Shown here one piece after another: positions 12,001-22,297 of a stretch of 64,000 nucleotides of DNA. Position numbers and translations under genes: made by a program. Origin of the DNA: Nematostella vectensis (taxonomy: Eukaryota; Cnidaria; Anthozoa; Actiniaria; Edwardsiidae); the NCBI RefSeq assembly GCF_932526225.1, contig NC_064034.1, forward strand, positions 12,660,887-12,724,886. Reading direction: 5' to 3'. Within the stretch, counting starts at the first letter, position 1. Every line of letters begins with the position of its first letter. The notes beneath the pieces are model-generated. The model searched no databases, had not been told where the DNA came from, and worked only from the letters and a program-made list of their open reading frames with translations.

Positions 12001-13042
12001 TGTTGGAATAGAATCTAAGAGTTATCAAACAAACAGAATATTTATAAGCTCCCATGAGATTTTAATATCCATATTTTGAAGAAGTTCCTTTTGTTGGAGT
12101 AGAATCGAAGAGTTACCAAACAAACAGAATATTTATAAGCTCACATGGGAATTTTATATCCATGGCAAATAATATCACCAAGCATAGGTAAATTCAAAAG
12201 AGCAATGGTATGATGGAAAAAATATAACATGATATGGCAAGGGATTGAAAATTTGCATTATATTCAAATAGATTAATTCAATTGCATTCAGTTCTGAAAG
12301 TAGAAAACAAGTCCGCTGTCAACAGTCAAATATTTGCTTGTTTTTTTCTCATTTTACCTTAAATATTTACATTAGACTAAAATTGAAGTTCCAATAAATC
12401 TATCTCTCAGTTTTTTAAAACATGTTTAAAATGTTTTACAGATTGATTAAGATTGAATTATGTCATTGTTATAATAAGTTTTTGATGAACCATCAAAGAT
12501 GGCGGTCAGGGAGAGGGGGGGCAGTTTTGAGCGGATGGTATTTTTAATGCGCAGTTTACATACCCTGGTATTTTTTAACAGTATGAATTTGTTGTCCAGG
12601 TAACCCCCTCCCCCCTCAAAAGCACCACCATCCAACTCCACATCCCCCTTCCTCCGCTAGCCCCCCCCCCCCCCCCCCCCCCCACTCCCCACCCTTCACT
12701 TCTAGGACCTGGGATCTGCCGCCTATAACGATGTAAAAACTAGGTATCGCAACTCAACACGCTTGCTGTCTGATAACGTTCATAATTAACTTATGCCATT
12801 TTCAAGCGAACTAATATTTAGCCCAGAAATTCCTAACAATAAAGCAATATACGGTATCCTTTTGTAGCATAACTGCAGGTTAATCAATATCCCAGAGAAA
12901 GAGAGAATTCCATACCGTTTTCAATGCCAATGGGCTCTTTGCCGCCATCTTGATTTTGGCTAGGTTCTCCCGGTTTCCTCAAAGGTGACGTGTAGTCTTT
13001 CGAGGAAATTCCACGACCAAGGGAATGGGGTTTATCACTCAT
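6069..13042 (-). CDS. PAIP1: polyadenylate-binding protein-interacting protein 1 (PAIP1), ten exons
   Basis: PAIP1 is a cytoplasmic eIF4G-like factor that bridges poly(A)-binding protein and eIF4A/eIF3 to stimulate translation. Exons: 13042-12916, 12014-11698, 9608-9493, 9052-8944, 8665-8540, 8245-8142, 7673-7499, 7125-7062, 6483-6405, 6171-6069. All junctions are GT-AG and all phases agree, giving 439 aa (human 479). Residues 51-63 (SSKLNVNAAEFVP) form a PAM2 motif that binds the PABP MLLE domain. A MIF4G/HEAT domain spans about 96-319, with GARLCDFI, FLAELY and NNWGR matching the family. The C-terminus (YEDNG.. then YPEEDDCAFTEEMEKDYELF) is the acidic PAM1-like tail. Start: the first ATG, MSDKPHSL. 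AATAAA signals on the minus strand at 5714-5709 and 5407-5402 are candidate polyadenylation sites. The exon 9 acceptor is embedded in a 75-bp repeat array and the exon 2 acceptor is duplicated. Confidence 0.92.
6430..6835. repeat. 75-bp tandem array carrying the PAIP1 exon 9 acceptor
   Basis: Five units with an exact 75-bp period; CTCAAG(C/T)CATT starts at 6470, 6545, 6620, 6695 and 6770. On the minus strand each unit contains a pyrimidine-rich acceptor TTCTATTGG..TGTAG and then the first codons of exon 9. The three copies nearest the used exon read GAGCAATGGCTTGAG (EQWLE); those at 6695 and 6770 have TGA in place of TGG. The period equals 25 codons, so the array stays in frame with the exon. 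Confidence 0.95.
8310..8395. mobile_element. short hairpin MITE in PAIP1 intron 5
   Basis: AAGGCAGCCACCCTCT (8325-8340) and AGAGGGTGGCTGCTT (8363-8377) are inverted copies around a ~22-bp loop. A CAGTGAAACCT end precedes the left arm. This looks like a small non-autonomous DNA element; no target duplication could be fixed. Confidence 0.6.
10302..11038. mobile_element. hAT-like non-autonomous DNA transposon, ~737 bp
   Basis: CAGGGCATCTGGTAAAGTG at the left end and CACTTTACCAGATGCCCTG at the right end are perfect 19-bp terminal inverted repeats. The element is flanked by ATTATA on both sides; TGATTATA, 8 bp, fits if the terminal TG is shared. CAGGG termini and short duplications fit the hAT superfamily. 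No transposase frame is present. It sits in PAIP1 intron 2. Confidence 0.8.
11984..12165. repeat. 91-bp direct duplication over the PAIP1 exon 2 acceptor
   Basis: Two copies at 11984-12074 and 12075-12165 are about 90 % alike. Both contain the intron end and first ~30 bp of exon 2. The functional copy has CTCTTAG/ATTCTATTCC on the minus strand; the other has CTCTTCG at the same place, so its AG is destroyed. Confidence 0.88.
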
Positions 13043-13049
13043 TTTTCTA

Positions 13050-14850
13050 GCTAGGTACAGCGTTACAAAGGCATTGTAGTTAAAGGAAAGCGATATTTGA
13101 GTATTTCACGATAAACGGGTATCTGGTAGTTTGTCAAAGGTAGCAATCGGAAATGTGACAACACGAAGACTGGGCACTAACCACAGGACCCCCAACAAGC
13201 CATTCTGAATGTTTTTCGTGCCCAGACCATGAAGAGAGAGCATAATTTCAAAAGTTTTTTTTTTTATTTTTGGAAGATAGAAAAACAATTAAATACATCT
13301 TAACGCTCTTACTGAGAATTAAGCGAATTAACCAAAATATCGCACCCAGATCTCCACTAGAGCGAGTTACGATGAAAGATATTTCTTTTTTTTTTCCACT
13401 TCACGGTATACCCTGGGTACCAGAGGGTACCAGAGCCTCCAGGCTCTAGCCTTCTCTCTAGGAATTTTGGCTGAGCGTCACTGGACTAGAGAAGTCTGGA
13501 GGCTCTGGTACTCATAGAGAGAATCTCTATAATGATATAGAGATTTAGGTACTGCCTAAAAGCGTTATATCAATGTTTTCGTAAAGACTAGAGTTGCGAT
13601 TTCATTATAAAATGAGAAAAAAGATCAATATAAAAACATTCCCCTCTGTAAGGAGGCAGGGTGTAGTACATTTCGCTAATAACGAACACTCGATAAAAAG
13701 AAAAGATTTTCCAAGCCCCTTGGCACTTTGTTTAATGGCGAGGTTGAACCATACCCATGTCACATGGCATACACGATAAGAAGTTTTTTCTTTGGAATGC
13801 TTATCCTCCTGTTTGGTTTATACATGGTAGATCTAGTATAAAGAAAACAACAAATCACGTTTAAAACACTGTGGAAATATGAAAGAATTTTGGAAAAATG
13901 ACTTATACTATTTCTAGTGTACAGATCCACTATAGTTAAGTTTTCTAGACTTCCTCGTTTACATTGGCCGTACACGGAACCATAAGTGACTGCGCACTCG
14001 AACCAATAAACCCCTTTCGGTAACAAGGGTAATCCCCTCCCCCCATAAAAAAGAAAAAATATTCATGCTTCAGCAAAACTAATTTCGTAATATCATACCT
14101 GAACTTGCGAAAATATTCTGGTCAATAATGATTATCCGTTGAATGCTTTGCGTTAACCTCGAGATTATACCATTTTTTCACGTTTCATTTTTACTCGCTC
14201 TCTAAGGAGATCAATGCAGGACTTCGGGTGGGAGGAAGTTGTTTGAAACCTTATTTTTTTTAAACAATGGGTAAGGATTTCATATTTTTTGGAATTAAGT
14301 TAAGACACGGGCTTTGGCAGGCATGACATTAGCTTCAATCAGCTCATCAATGAAATAAATTACAGCTAAAGGGAATTCAGAACTTCAGTATATATTATTG
14401 TAATATTGTGAGCTAATAAATGCGGAAGTTTTTACTGCAGCAGTGACCAAAGGGAAGCATCTGATTTGATTTGTACTTGCGCTCTATACCCAAAGTGTGG
14501 TTTTGTTTTTAACTATGACCACAATGGTATAGCAACATAGCGATACACAAATTGAAGCTTCCAACAGATTTGTATAATCAGATCGTTTTTATTTAAGTTG
14601 GTGATGACGACAAGCAAACAAAAAAGTGATTATCTCTTTTCTAACCAGCTTAGGGACAAAGTGACCTTAGGGGGTTTGTTTTGAGAATTGATAAAGCAGC
14701 CAGTGAAAACTTTAGATTTCATAACCATCAACTTTCTATAAGTGATAAGAGAAGCTAAGCATACGTCCATTTTCTCACGCTCTCGACCAATCACCGATCG
14801 GGGTTTAACAGTGCTACCTAAATGTAAGTTTTGATATTTGATTTCTTTTA
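13050..14850. other. spacer upstream of PAIP1 with a hairpin element
   Basis: No coding exon is supported. At 13428-13511 an imperfect inverted repeat has the end GTACCAGAGCCTCCAG facing CTGGAGGCTCTGGTAC. A related GAGCCTCTGGTACC end lies at 63566-63578, so this is probably a dispersed MITE. The PAIP1 promoter should lie just right of 13042; no TATA box is obvious. Confidence 0.5.
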
Positions 14851-14857
14851 TTCTAGG

Positions 14858-14921
14858 TAAAACTTTTCTACCAACCAGTCAAGTTTTTTGTCTGTCGGCA
14901 TCGAGCTTAAAAAGAAAGGTG
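14858..14921 (+). other. possible 5' noncoding exon of the pentraxin gene
   Basis: A good acceptor (TTTCTTTTATTCTAG) precedes this 64-bp stretch and a strong donor (AAAG/GTGAGT) follows it. It contains no ATG. Position and strand suit an untranslated exon spliced to the one at about 16881, but no coding evidence exists. Confidence 0.3.
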
Positions 14922-15059
14922 AGTTTATTATTTATATACTTTTAGATATTATTTGTTGAAATGTGTTTACGCCAATATTTTGGCAATTCTGTGTTAAAGT
15001 AAAAGATAGGAATTTTCAAGTGCGTAATAACAGGTTAAGCTTCTAAATTCGTGTATATC

Positions 15060-15900
15060 TAGTAAAAATAACATTAAAAAAATTCGTCATGTCCACTGAT
15101 GATAATTCCATGACGAACGAGGACAGGATTGACAAAGACTAGTTCGACTGAGCCTTGGCATTCTGCTTTGCAAGGGCTAGGCAAAAATGACATTAAAAAA
15201 TAACATTAAAAACTCGTCACGTCCGCTGATGATAATTTCATGACGAAATAAGGACAAGATTGACAAAGACTAGTTCAATTGAACCTTGGTATTCTGTTTA
15301 AAAAGGGCTAAAGAATGCGCCGTGCGTACGAGCCTTAGAGCGCATGTAAGGGAAGTAATATTAAATACATGATTAAAACAGTCATTCTGTTTGGGTTGTA
15401 TCCAATGGTAGATTTCGTATATTAAAGAAAACAAAAAAGCCACGTTTTTTAAAACGTGTTTTAAAAAACACTTCGAAAATATGTATTGTTGAGTACAAAA
15501 ATACTCTAGCGTATGCAAAGGGTAGCGATAGTCTCGGAATCTCGGCGTATTTACGCAACTCTTGAAGTTTTGTTTCTATGTCTAAATTCTAGGGTCTCGA
15601 ACCTTGTTTTTTTTTTCTAACACGGTCTCCGATTTTTACACCTCGGAGTCTCTTATCTCGTTAAACGCTATCCGTTTTAACTTATGTTGTTACCATGCTA
15701 TGGGTTTCCTCTTGTAGCAAAGATTGTATTGTAACTGTACCTTGGTATTCTGCTTTACAAGGGCTACCCAAATGCGCCGTGTGCGCAAGCCATACATACA
15801 TCAATCACCCTGTTTGGGTTGTATCCAATGGTAATTTTTGAATATTAAAAACAACAAAAAAACACGTTTAAAACACTTTGAAAATATGTATTGTTGAGTA
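15060..15900. repeat. locally duplicated noncoding segments
   Basis: A ~122-bp segment (GATGATAATT(C/T)CATGACGAA.. to ..AAGGGCTA) occurs at about 15064-15185 and again at 15190-15310. A second module, CTGTTTGGGTTGTATCCAAT through TATGTATTGTTGAGTACAAA, occurs at about 15387-15501 and 15810-15904. These look like successive local duplications. No coding function is seen. Confidence 0.75.
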
Positions 15901-15950
15901 CAAAAAAGCGTATAGAAGTATGAGCGCCCTCATCCTAGTTGATCTGACCT

Positions 15951-16065
15951 GGCGCCCGTTTCTCGAAACTCCCGAGAACTTCTCGGGCCCGTAAAGTTGC
16001 CCGAAAAGTCACCCAAGAAGTTTACGGGCCCGAGAAGTTCTCGAGAGTTTCGAGAAACGGGCGCC
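15951..16065. mobile_element. 115-bp near-perfect palindrome (MITE-like)
   Basis: Left arm 15951-15995 begins GGCGCCCGTTTCTCGAAACT and right arm 16021-16065 is its near-exact reverse complement. The loop is 25 bp. The arms are GC-rich in an AT-rich setting, as in a recently inserted foldback MITE. There is no open reading frame. Confidence 0.85.
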
Positions 16066-16264
16066 TGGATGTTCTCTCTTTAAAAGGAGGAGAACCATAT
16101 CTCAAACCCATCTCGGCTTTTACTATTACGCGTATTTGCATAAAATTCTTTTCAACCCACAGAAAACAGGTGCCTGACTTACCTAATTAACCACACAAAG
16201 CTTTCACAAATTTAATGAACACAAAGTGATCTTGCAAGCTTTTCTAGCCTTCTTGAACATGTGA

Positions 16265-16480
16265 TTTCGGTTCCTCTTTGACAATAGCCAACGACGCAAC
16301 TCAGGAGGGATATACTATATTCGTTCTGTTCCCGAAGGCATTGTGGCCAAAGTGTGGACCATAGACGGGGTTATACACTTCCGAAACTCTTCAAACCTTT
16401 CGATCATTGAGCGCTCTACCTCTCTTGCAAAGTGCAAGAAAGCTCTCTCGAAATACATCAGACGCAATAAGTCTATTTGA
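16265..16480 (+). pseudogene. orphan protein-coding remnant, 3' end only
   Basis: An open frame without a start codon runs 71 codons to a TGA at 16478-16480. It reads in part GGIYYIRSVPEGIVAKVWTI, then DGVIHFRNSSN, and ends ALSKYIRRNKSI. The mix of residues and third-position variation look like real protein, and an in-frame TGA lies just upstream. I do not recognise the family. It could be the C-terminus of a mobile-element ORF or the last exon of an unknown gene; no convincing acceptor was found. Confidence 0.35.
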
Positions 16481-16902
16481 CTCTTATATTTAATGTATAA
16501 CTAATGCACCAATAATAAGTAATAAAGCACAGGGTAAACAAAACTTTAGTCCAAAAGAGAAGGCCTGTCCCACCTTCCTATCATAATATGCCGGGTCTAA
16601 TTAATTACCCGCCTCTTGATAACCGGGCTGAAGAACGTTCAACAGTTTGAATCCAGCAATTTTAAATGCGAAAAATTAATGTTGTTTTTTTTTAAAACGA
16701 TTTTCGTTTAATTTCATAAAAAAATGTTGTAAGATATCCAGTTGTTTATTTCCAATAAAGTAGTGTAAACTCTAAGACAGCCTTATTGAAATATTGTTTA
16801 CTTTACCGCTAGCGTCCTAGAGGACTAAAAATACAATACAATTCCACTTAAATCTCTAACGCTATCTCTTAGATCTGCAGCCAATACTCAGTTAGTGGGA
16901 CC

Positions 16903-19900
16903 ATGAGGGAGCAGTTTCTCGCTGTTCTCCTTACATGGTGTAGACTGTCAATCGCGTACTCGAGAGATGGCATGCAGATAGAGGGGAACTACAGGCATGT
17001 TCAGAAGAAACGAAAAAGGTAAGGAAGTATCTCATCGGGGCGCTAGCTTGTTCAGGAAAAGCGAAAAAAGTAAAGAAGTATCTCATCGAGAAAGTAACTT
17101 GTTCAGGAAAAACAAAAAGGTAAGGAAGTATTCCATCGGGAAAGTAACTTTTTCAGGCGAAACGAAAAAGTTAAAGGAGTATCTCACAAGGGAGCTAGCG
17201 AGTTCAGGTAAACAAAAAAGGTTAATCATCTTATCGGGAGAGTAGCTTGTTCAGGAGAAGCGAAATATGTAAAGAATAGGGGAACTGGCATGTTGAGAAG
17301 AAACGACAAATGTAAGGAAGCATCCAATCGGGGAATTAGCTTGTTCAGGGAAAACAAAAACAAAAACAAATTTAAAGAAGTTTGCCATCAGGGAGCTTAC
17401 TTGTTCAGGAGAAAAGAAAAAGGTAAGGAAATGTACCATTGAGAAAGAAACTTGTTTAAGATAAACGCCAAACAGACAAGGAAATAGCTAATCAAAAAGC
17501 TGACAAAAAACAGACTTCTCCCTAAAAACAAGGAGAATTTGTACTTTGACCATTTAAAAATTGCACTTTAAGCCTCATATCTCGAAAACGAATCCATTAG
17601 AAAAAAATACTTTTTGATATGTTGGTTTACATGGCATAAGGAACCAACATGCAAAAATTTAAGCTTACCGGAGTTAACCAGACCTTTTTTTTTTTGGAAA
17701 ACTTGCCATTTTTTTGCTCTGTCATACGCGGCATGTATGGAGTGGGGCAAAGCATTAGCACGGTGGAAGAGGGAGGGCTACCCCCTAGTAGAGTCTCGTT
17801 CCTAACATCACCTCTAAACTTCCTCCATGGGAGATAATTATCAGGAAAGGGCAGGAGCTAACAACCCATTCAGAGACGCTTCTAGTTCACGAAATAACAG
17901 AACAAAACAGATTGGCTTGGCCAAATCATTTAGTCAACAAGTGATAAACAATTATTTTGATCATCTTTTTAAATTAAGATATATATGTCTTAATTATCTA
18001 TATATCTTTAAAATAAATATTGTTTTTTCTTTATCTAATACAAGTTTAGATTGATTAACACCATTTACGATTCCTTCATTTCAGGCTGGAGGTTGGCTGA
18101 CCAAGAGTTCAAATCTGTCCAAGTTTTCTCAGAGTTTGAATGTGCCCGTCTCTGCGTAGATGATCCAAGATGCAAGTCGGCCAACTACAAAGAAGCTGCT
18201 GAGCAGTCTGTGTGTCAGCTCAATAGTGAAACGAGTCGATCAAGAAAAAACCTCTACATCCCAGAGGAGGGATACACATTCTTGGAACCAGTGAAGGTTA
18301 AAAGAAAAATGCTTTTCAATTGTGTTATCTGAAATCGGATCATAAAAACATGTTGTGTGATTTTGATGTTTTGTAAGATGGTAATACTGATACTATTGAT
18401 TACAATAATAACGAACGATTAAAGAAAAAATTCTAGAATTGGTGTTTATGCTACTTATGATGATGTTAAAGAGGATGTTGATAATGAGACTGTTGCTGCT
18501 GTTGATGATAATGAGGTCGCTGATGACTATCATAATGTGGGTCTGGGGCCGGTTTTCAAGATGGCAGTCAGCAAAATCGTAGTAAGCACGAATTCATGGA
18601 AGTTTACGTGGAATTTATTCGACTTACTCTGTTTTAAGGGAGGGGAAAAAACGTAATGTAAAGTCTAAATAAGGACTCCTGTGGAAGAAGTCCTGTGGAT
18701 GGAGTCCTCCAAGAGGAATCCCGAAACTACGGAAACAGTAATTTCCTAATAAACAAACTGGAGAGCAAGCAAGCAGGCTAGCAGTTTTAATTAACTAAAT
18801 TTAAAGTTTTAATTGCTTGATTATGAGGATAAAGATAGTGCTGATGTGTTGATGTTGCTGATACTTTAAGGGTGATTATGTCAATAATGATGCTGCTTCT
18901 GATACCTCTTTCACTGAAGTAGATGACGCTGATGCTGAGGATGGTGACGATGCTAATGCTAATCATTCTAATTGTCGATATGTTTGCCCCTCTTTCTATC
19001 AGTCTGCATGTGTGCCGTCGTCGTGCCCTGCTGGATACGACTGTCATGATGTACTGGACAGTCACGACGTGTTATTTGAGTGCAAGCCTAAAACAGGTAC
19101 GCTTCAGGGCCGTAGCGGAGGCTGGGGCACTGGGGGCATGTGCCCACCCCCGAATATTGAAAAAATATAAGGAAATGACCAATAGGGGCGTGGCTAGGTC
19201 CCCAATATTTTCTTAATGTTTCTGTATTGTGCCCCTCCAATCTGACGTGGCCTGCTACGCCTCTGCGCTTGCAAGAGATATTTGTGACCCCGGACAATAA
19301 TATACCCGGAACAGATCAATTGGATCATACATTTACAAGTAGGATCATCAAGGATTATTAACCGAGCATCGTTAATCCCAAGTGTGGCTTCTTTTTTTTT
19401 CTTATTTTTCGTTTATCTTTAGCTTCATTTGTTCTAATAATTTCCATGATCACTGAATTTCCGAATACCCGTTCATTTCCAAAGTTATGGCATAGAACAG
19501 ATTGGGTTAATAAAAAGATACGTTAATAAGAATTCGGGTTAGAATGTTTTCTATTTAGGTTTTTACAATTTTTAGTCCGTATGATTTTAATAGGGACTCC
19601 GTGTGTGTGATTGGCCGTGCACTTGGCATTACATAGCCAGCAGGCCTTAAACAGTAAGAAAGCCAAAGGGGCACAGCCACGCCCCTACTGGTCATTTCCT
19701 TATTATTTTTGAAAATATTGGCAGGGGGGGGGGCACATGTCTTCTGTGCCCCACCCCCTGCTACTGCCCTGTGTTGCACAGGGAAGAATGTACGTTTGGT
19801 TAATCGTTGCTCACGAAATGAGAACATTTCCATTGGGGCCTCCCTTGCTCTTTACACCTCTGAAATACGGGTTAAAATCAACATTGCTCCTAACAATTAT

Positions 19901-20929
19901 GCTGAAAACAGCGACATTCGGGCCATAGTCCGGTTGAAAAGAAATAAAGCATTTTTGTTTTAGATAATATGCTCCCTTAGCGGGGCTTTTTCTCCCCTTT
20001 TCCTCCATTTTGTATTTTACCTTTATCTACCCATGTCTGCTTGTGGTTTTGGCAGTGTACTGTCATTTCTTTCAATCTTCCAGACTTCCAGATCTCATTT
20101 GCCGAAAGAACAACAAGTGATTACGTAAGATTGGACAAGAAAGTTGAGCTGACCAAGTTTACGTTAAGTCTGTCTATCAGGATTGACGAAAACGTCCCCA
20201 ACACATTCTTCTCCTACGCATCATCAAATAATAACGGGATCATGATTAGAAAGGCAACAAATGAATTTAAATTTGCTGTCCAAGGCGATGCAGTGTAAGT
20301 ATGCTAACACAAAACAGGGCCTAATCAAACAAACTTGACTAAAGTGGAGTAACTCTATATTTTTAAAGAAACGACAAATTAGAAGACAGACCGACGGACG
20401 GATGGACAGATAAAAAAAATGAAATTTGAAGAAAAAATAAATAAACAGTTGTTTATAATCAAGAGAGCATATGCTCTCTTGTTATAATATAATATAATTT
20501 TATATTATTCTTGTCCTCATTTTCAGGAGAATTCCTTGCACCATAATAGCAGATTCCAGGTTCCACTCTGTGGTCGCAACGTGGAGTAACTCGGAGGGAG
20601 AATTCCAATTCTACGTGGATAACAGCTTGGTAACAAAGGAGAAGAACTTGGCAACTGGACGAACCATTTCTGGAGGTGGAGTATTTATCATTGGTAATGA
20701 ACAAGATGATTTGGGTGGTGGTTTTAGCTTTGGTAATGCTTTAGTAGGAACAATCACACGCGTGAATTTGTGGGGCGTTGTGTTGCCGGACGAGTACATC
20801 AAGGTCCTGGGACGGGGGTGTGGCAACGAGGTGGGTACGGTGCTGGCGTGGACGGAGTTCTATCAGGGAGCCGCGAATCTCGGTTACCATGGAAACGCAC
20901 GCTTCGAGGAGCCTTCAACTTGCGCATGA
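16903..20929 (+). CDS. secreted PAN/apple plus pentraxin-domain protein
   Basis: Predicted exons: a signal-peptide exon from 16903 (MREQFLAVLLTW.., ending near 17020), a PAN/apple exon 18085-18296, a short Cys-rich exon about 18941-19096, and pentraxin exons 20084-20294 and 20527-20929 (stop TGA). The last three junctions agree in phase. The PAN part has the spaced cysteines of ECARLCVDD, RCKSANY and VCQLNSET. The Cys-rich exon (CRYVCPSFYQSACVPSSC) may be a small disulfide module. The pentraxin/LamG part runs from FQISFAERTTSDYVRL to the end, with the hallmark GGGFSFGNALVGTITRVNLW. The usual HxCx[ST]W signature reads HSVVATW, so its cysteine is missing. The signal exon to PAN exon join does not match in phase (2 against 1), so an exon or boundary there is wrong. 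Likely extracellular, carbohydrate or ligand binding; partner unknown. Confidence 0.75.
16998..17460. repeat. ~51-bp minisatellite starting at the first 5' splice site of the pentraxin gene
   Basis: About ten degenerate units start with GTTCAGG or a variant, at 16998, 17050, 17101, 17151, 17202, 17249, 17292, 17343, 17403 and 17452. Several units keep a donor-like AAAAAGGTAAGGAAG. The first unit overlaps the end of the signal-peptide exon and the rest lie in the intron. Confidence 0.85.
19115..19275 (+). repeat. dispersed repeat, copy 1
   Basis: The core ATAAGGAAATGACCA(A/G)TAGGGG.., then TAATGTTTCTGTATTGTGCC and GGCCTGCTACG, is shared with 30060-30165 (same strand). An opposite-orientation relative lies at 19640-19775 (CCCCTACTGGTCATTTCCTTAT). 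It is a dispersed noncoding repeat family, probably a MITE, in pentraxin-gene introns and FANCC intron 1. Confidence 0.75.
19640..19775 (-). repeat. dispersed repeat, copy 2 (inverted)
   Basis: Reverse-oriented relative of the 19115 family. It shares AATGACCAGTAGGGGCGTGG read on the minus strand and has G-rich and C-rich ends. It lies in the intron before the first pentraxin exon. Confidence 0.65.
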
Positions 20930-20959
20930 AATAAACAATAGCCATTTGAAATGATATAT

Positions 20960-21802
20960 GCTTGGAATCATACAGGGTTAAACTTGTGGACTCATACAAA
21001 CCGGATAACCCATATGTTTTGTCCATACGAGATTACGCATATGGACTCTTACGCCCGCTTTCAGTTTATGTTACCGTAGTTTATGTAAATATAGTTCATG
21101 TAGCACTCATGTAAACAGCATGTTTATGATGGCAGAGCTAGGGTGTTTCGAGACCTTGGAAATGCAACAGAATCATGTGTTTATGTTAGGCATTCGAAAT
21201 TCGCCCCTTGCGCGTTCCCTAGAGGTTCACTCACATGCCTATATATTTAGCTAATTACATTTGTCTTTCACTTGACCTTACCAGTTTTTCATAACGCGTC
21301 GTTTTTTTTCCGGGGTTGTTTTTCCCCAGTTTTCTGCTATAGTTGATACATAAACATGTTTGTATATTTTACATTACATTTACGCTTGTAATATGGTCTC
21401 CAATAAACTGGTACGCGTTACTCTTGTAAGATCTTGTGTGCTGTTTATGCAGAATATACAATATGAACATTTTCTATTCGAAGGATTTCAGTACAGAACT
21501 AAATTTCTCATTGGCTTTTTCTTTTATCGAACCGCCTTAGGCCTGTCAAGTCACAAGCATATCAGAAATGGTATCCTAGCAGGGGAAAGAAAACGGGGTA
21601 TGAGGGGTGGACCCTGCCTTCTCGCAGGGGCAAGAAGGGGTATGAGTGGTGGCCCCTCTCCCTTTTGAGGATTATAAAATGTGGCGAGGCCGCAGTGCAG
21701 AGCCTCAATGTCCTACTGTAAATTATTTTTATGACTAACTTTGTATTGAACCCTTCGCTACCTCGCAGTAGCGCAGTCGCAGTAAGGACTGCATTCTTTT
21801 TG

Positions 21803-21852
<50 letters not shown>

Positions 21853-22297
21853 TACATCACGCTAGTAACATGCGAGCTCTCATTGGCCAAGGAGACTTGG
21901 TTATTAGAGTGTGCACGCCCGTTTCTTGTAATTACCACTCGCTATAGTAAAATAAACCACTTTTGTTGTTGGATAAAATAAACATTTCGAAAAATATTGA
22001 CCGACCGTATTTAAAGCTTTTATTCTCTTATATCTTTATGATATATCTTATATCCTTATGATATAGTATGGTTTGATTTCTCTTTTTCGTATTGGGGCAA
22101 ATTCGTCTTTTATTCGTTTATCCGTCATTTATTTCAAAGAAAACACCGGGTTATCTACTAGCGTCCTATCACAAGGGGAGTTTGAGCTCCCTGTGCGTTG
22201 TCTCAAATGGATCAATCCATATTTAGTAAGTACCAACCGATTGCGGTAGGGTTTTATTGTTCGAAATAGGGCTCCTGGATCTCTAGGCTCCTGCCCT
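20960..22297. other. convergent intergenic spacer with a TA microsatellite
   Basis: Sequence between the 3' ends of the pentraxin gene and the minus-strand membrane-protein gene. It holds an (AT)n tract at about 21806-21850 and a short tandem GGGGTATGAG(G/T)GGTGG duplication at 21595-21650. Nothing coding is supported. Confidence 0.6.

Noticed and set aside
17251-17439. Minus-strand frame with repeated FFSPEQ-like units
   Set aside because: Translation of the 51-bp minisatellite antisense; no start context.
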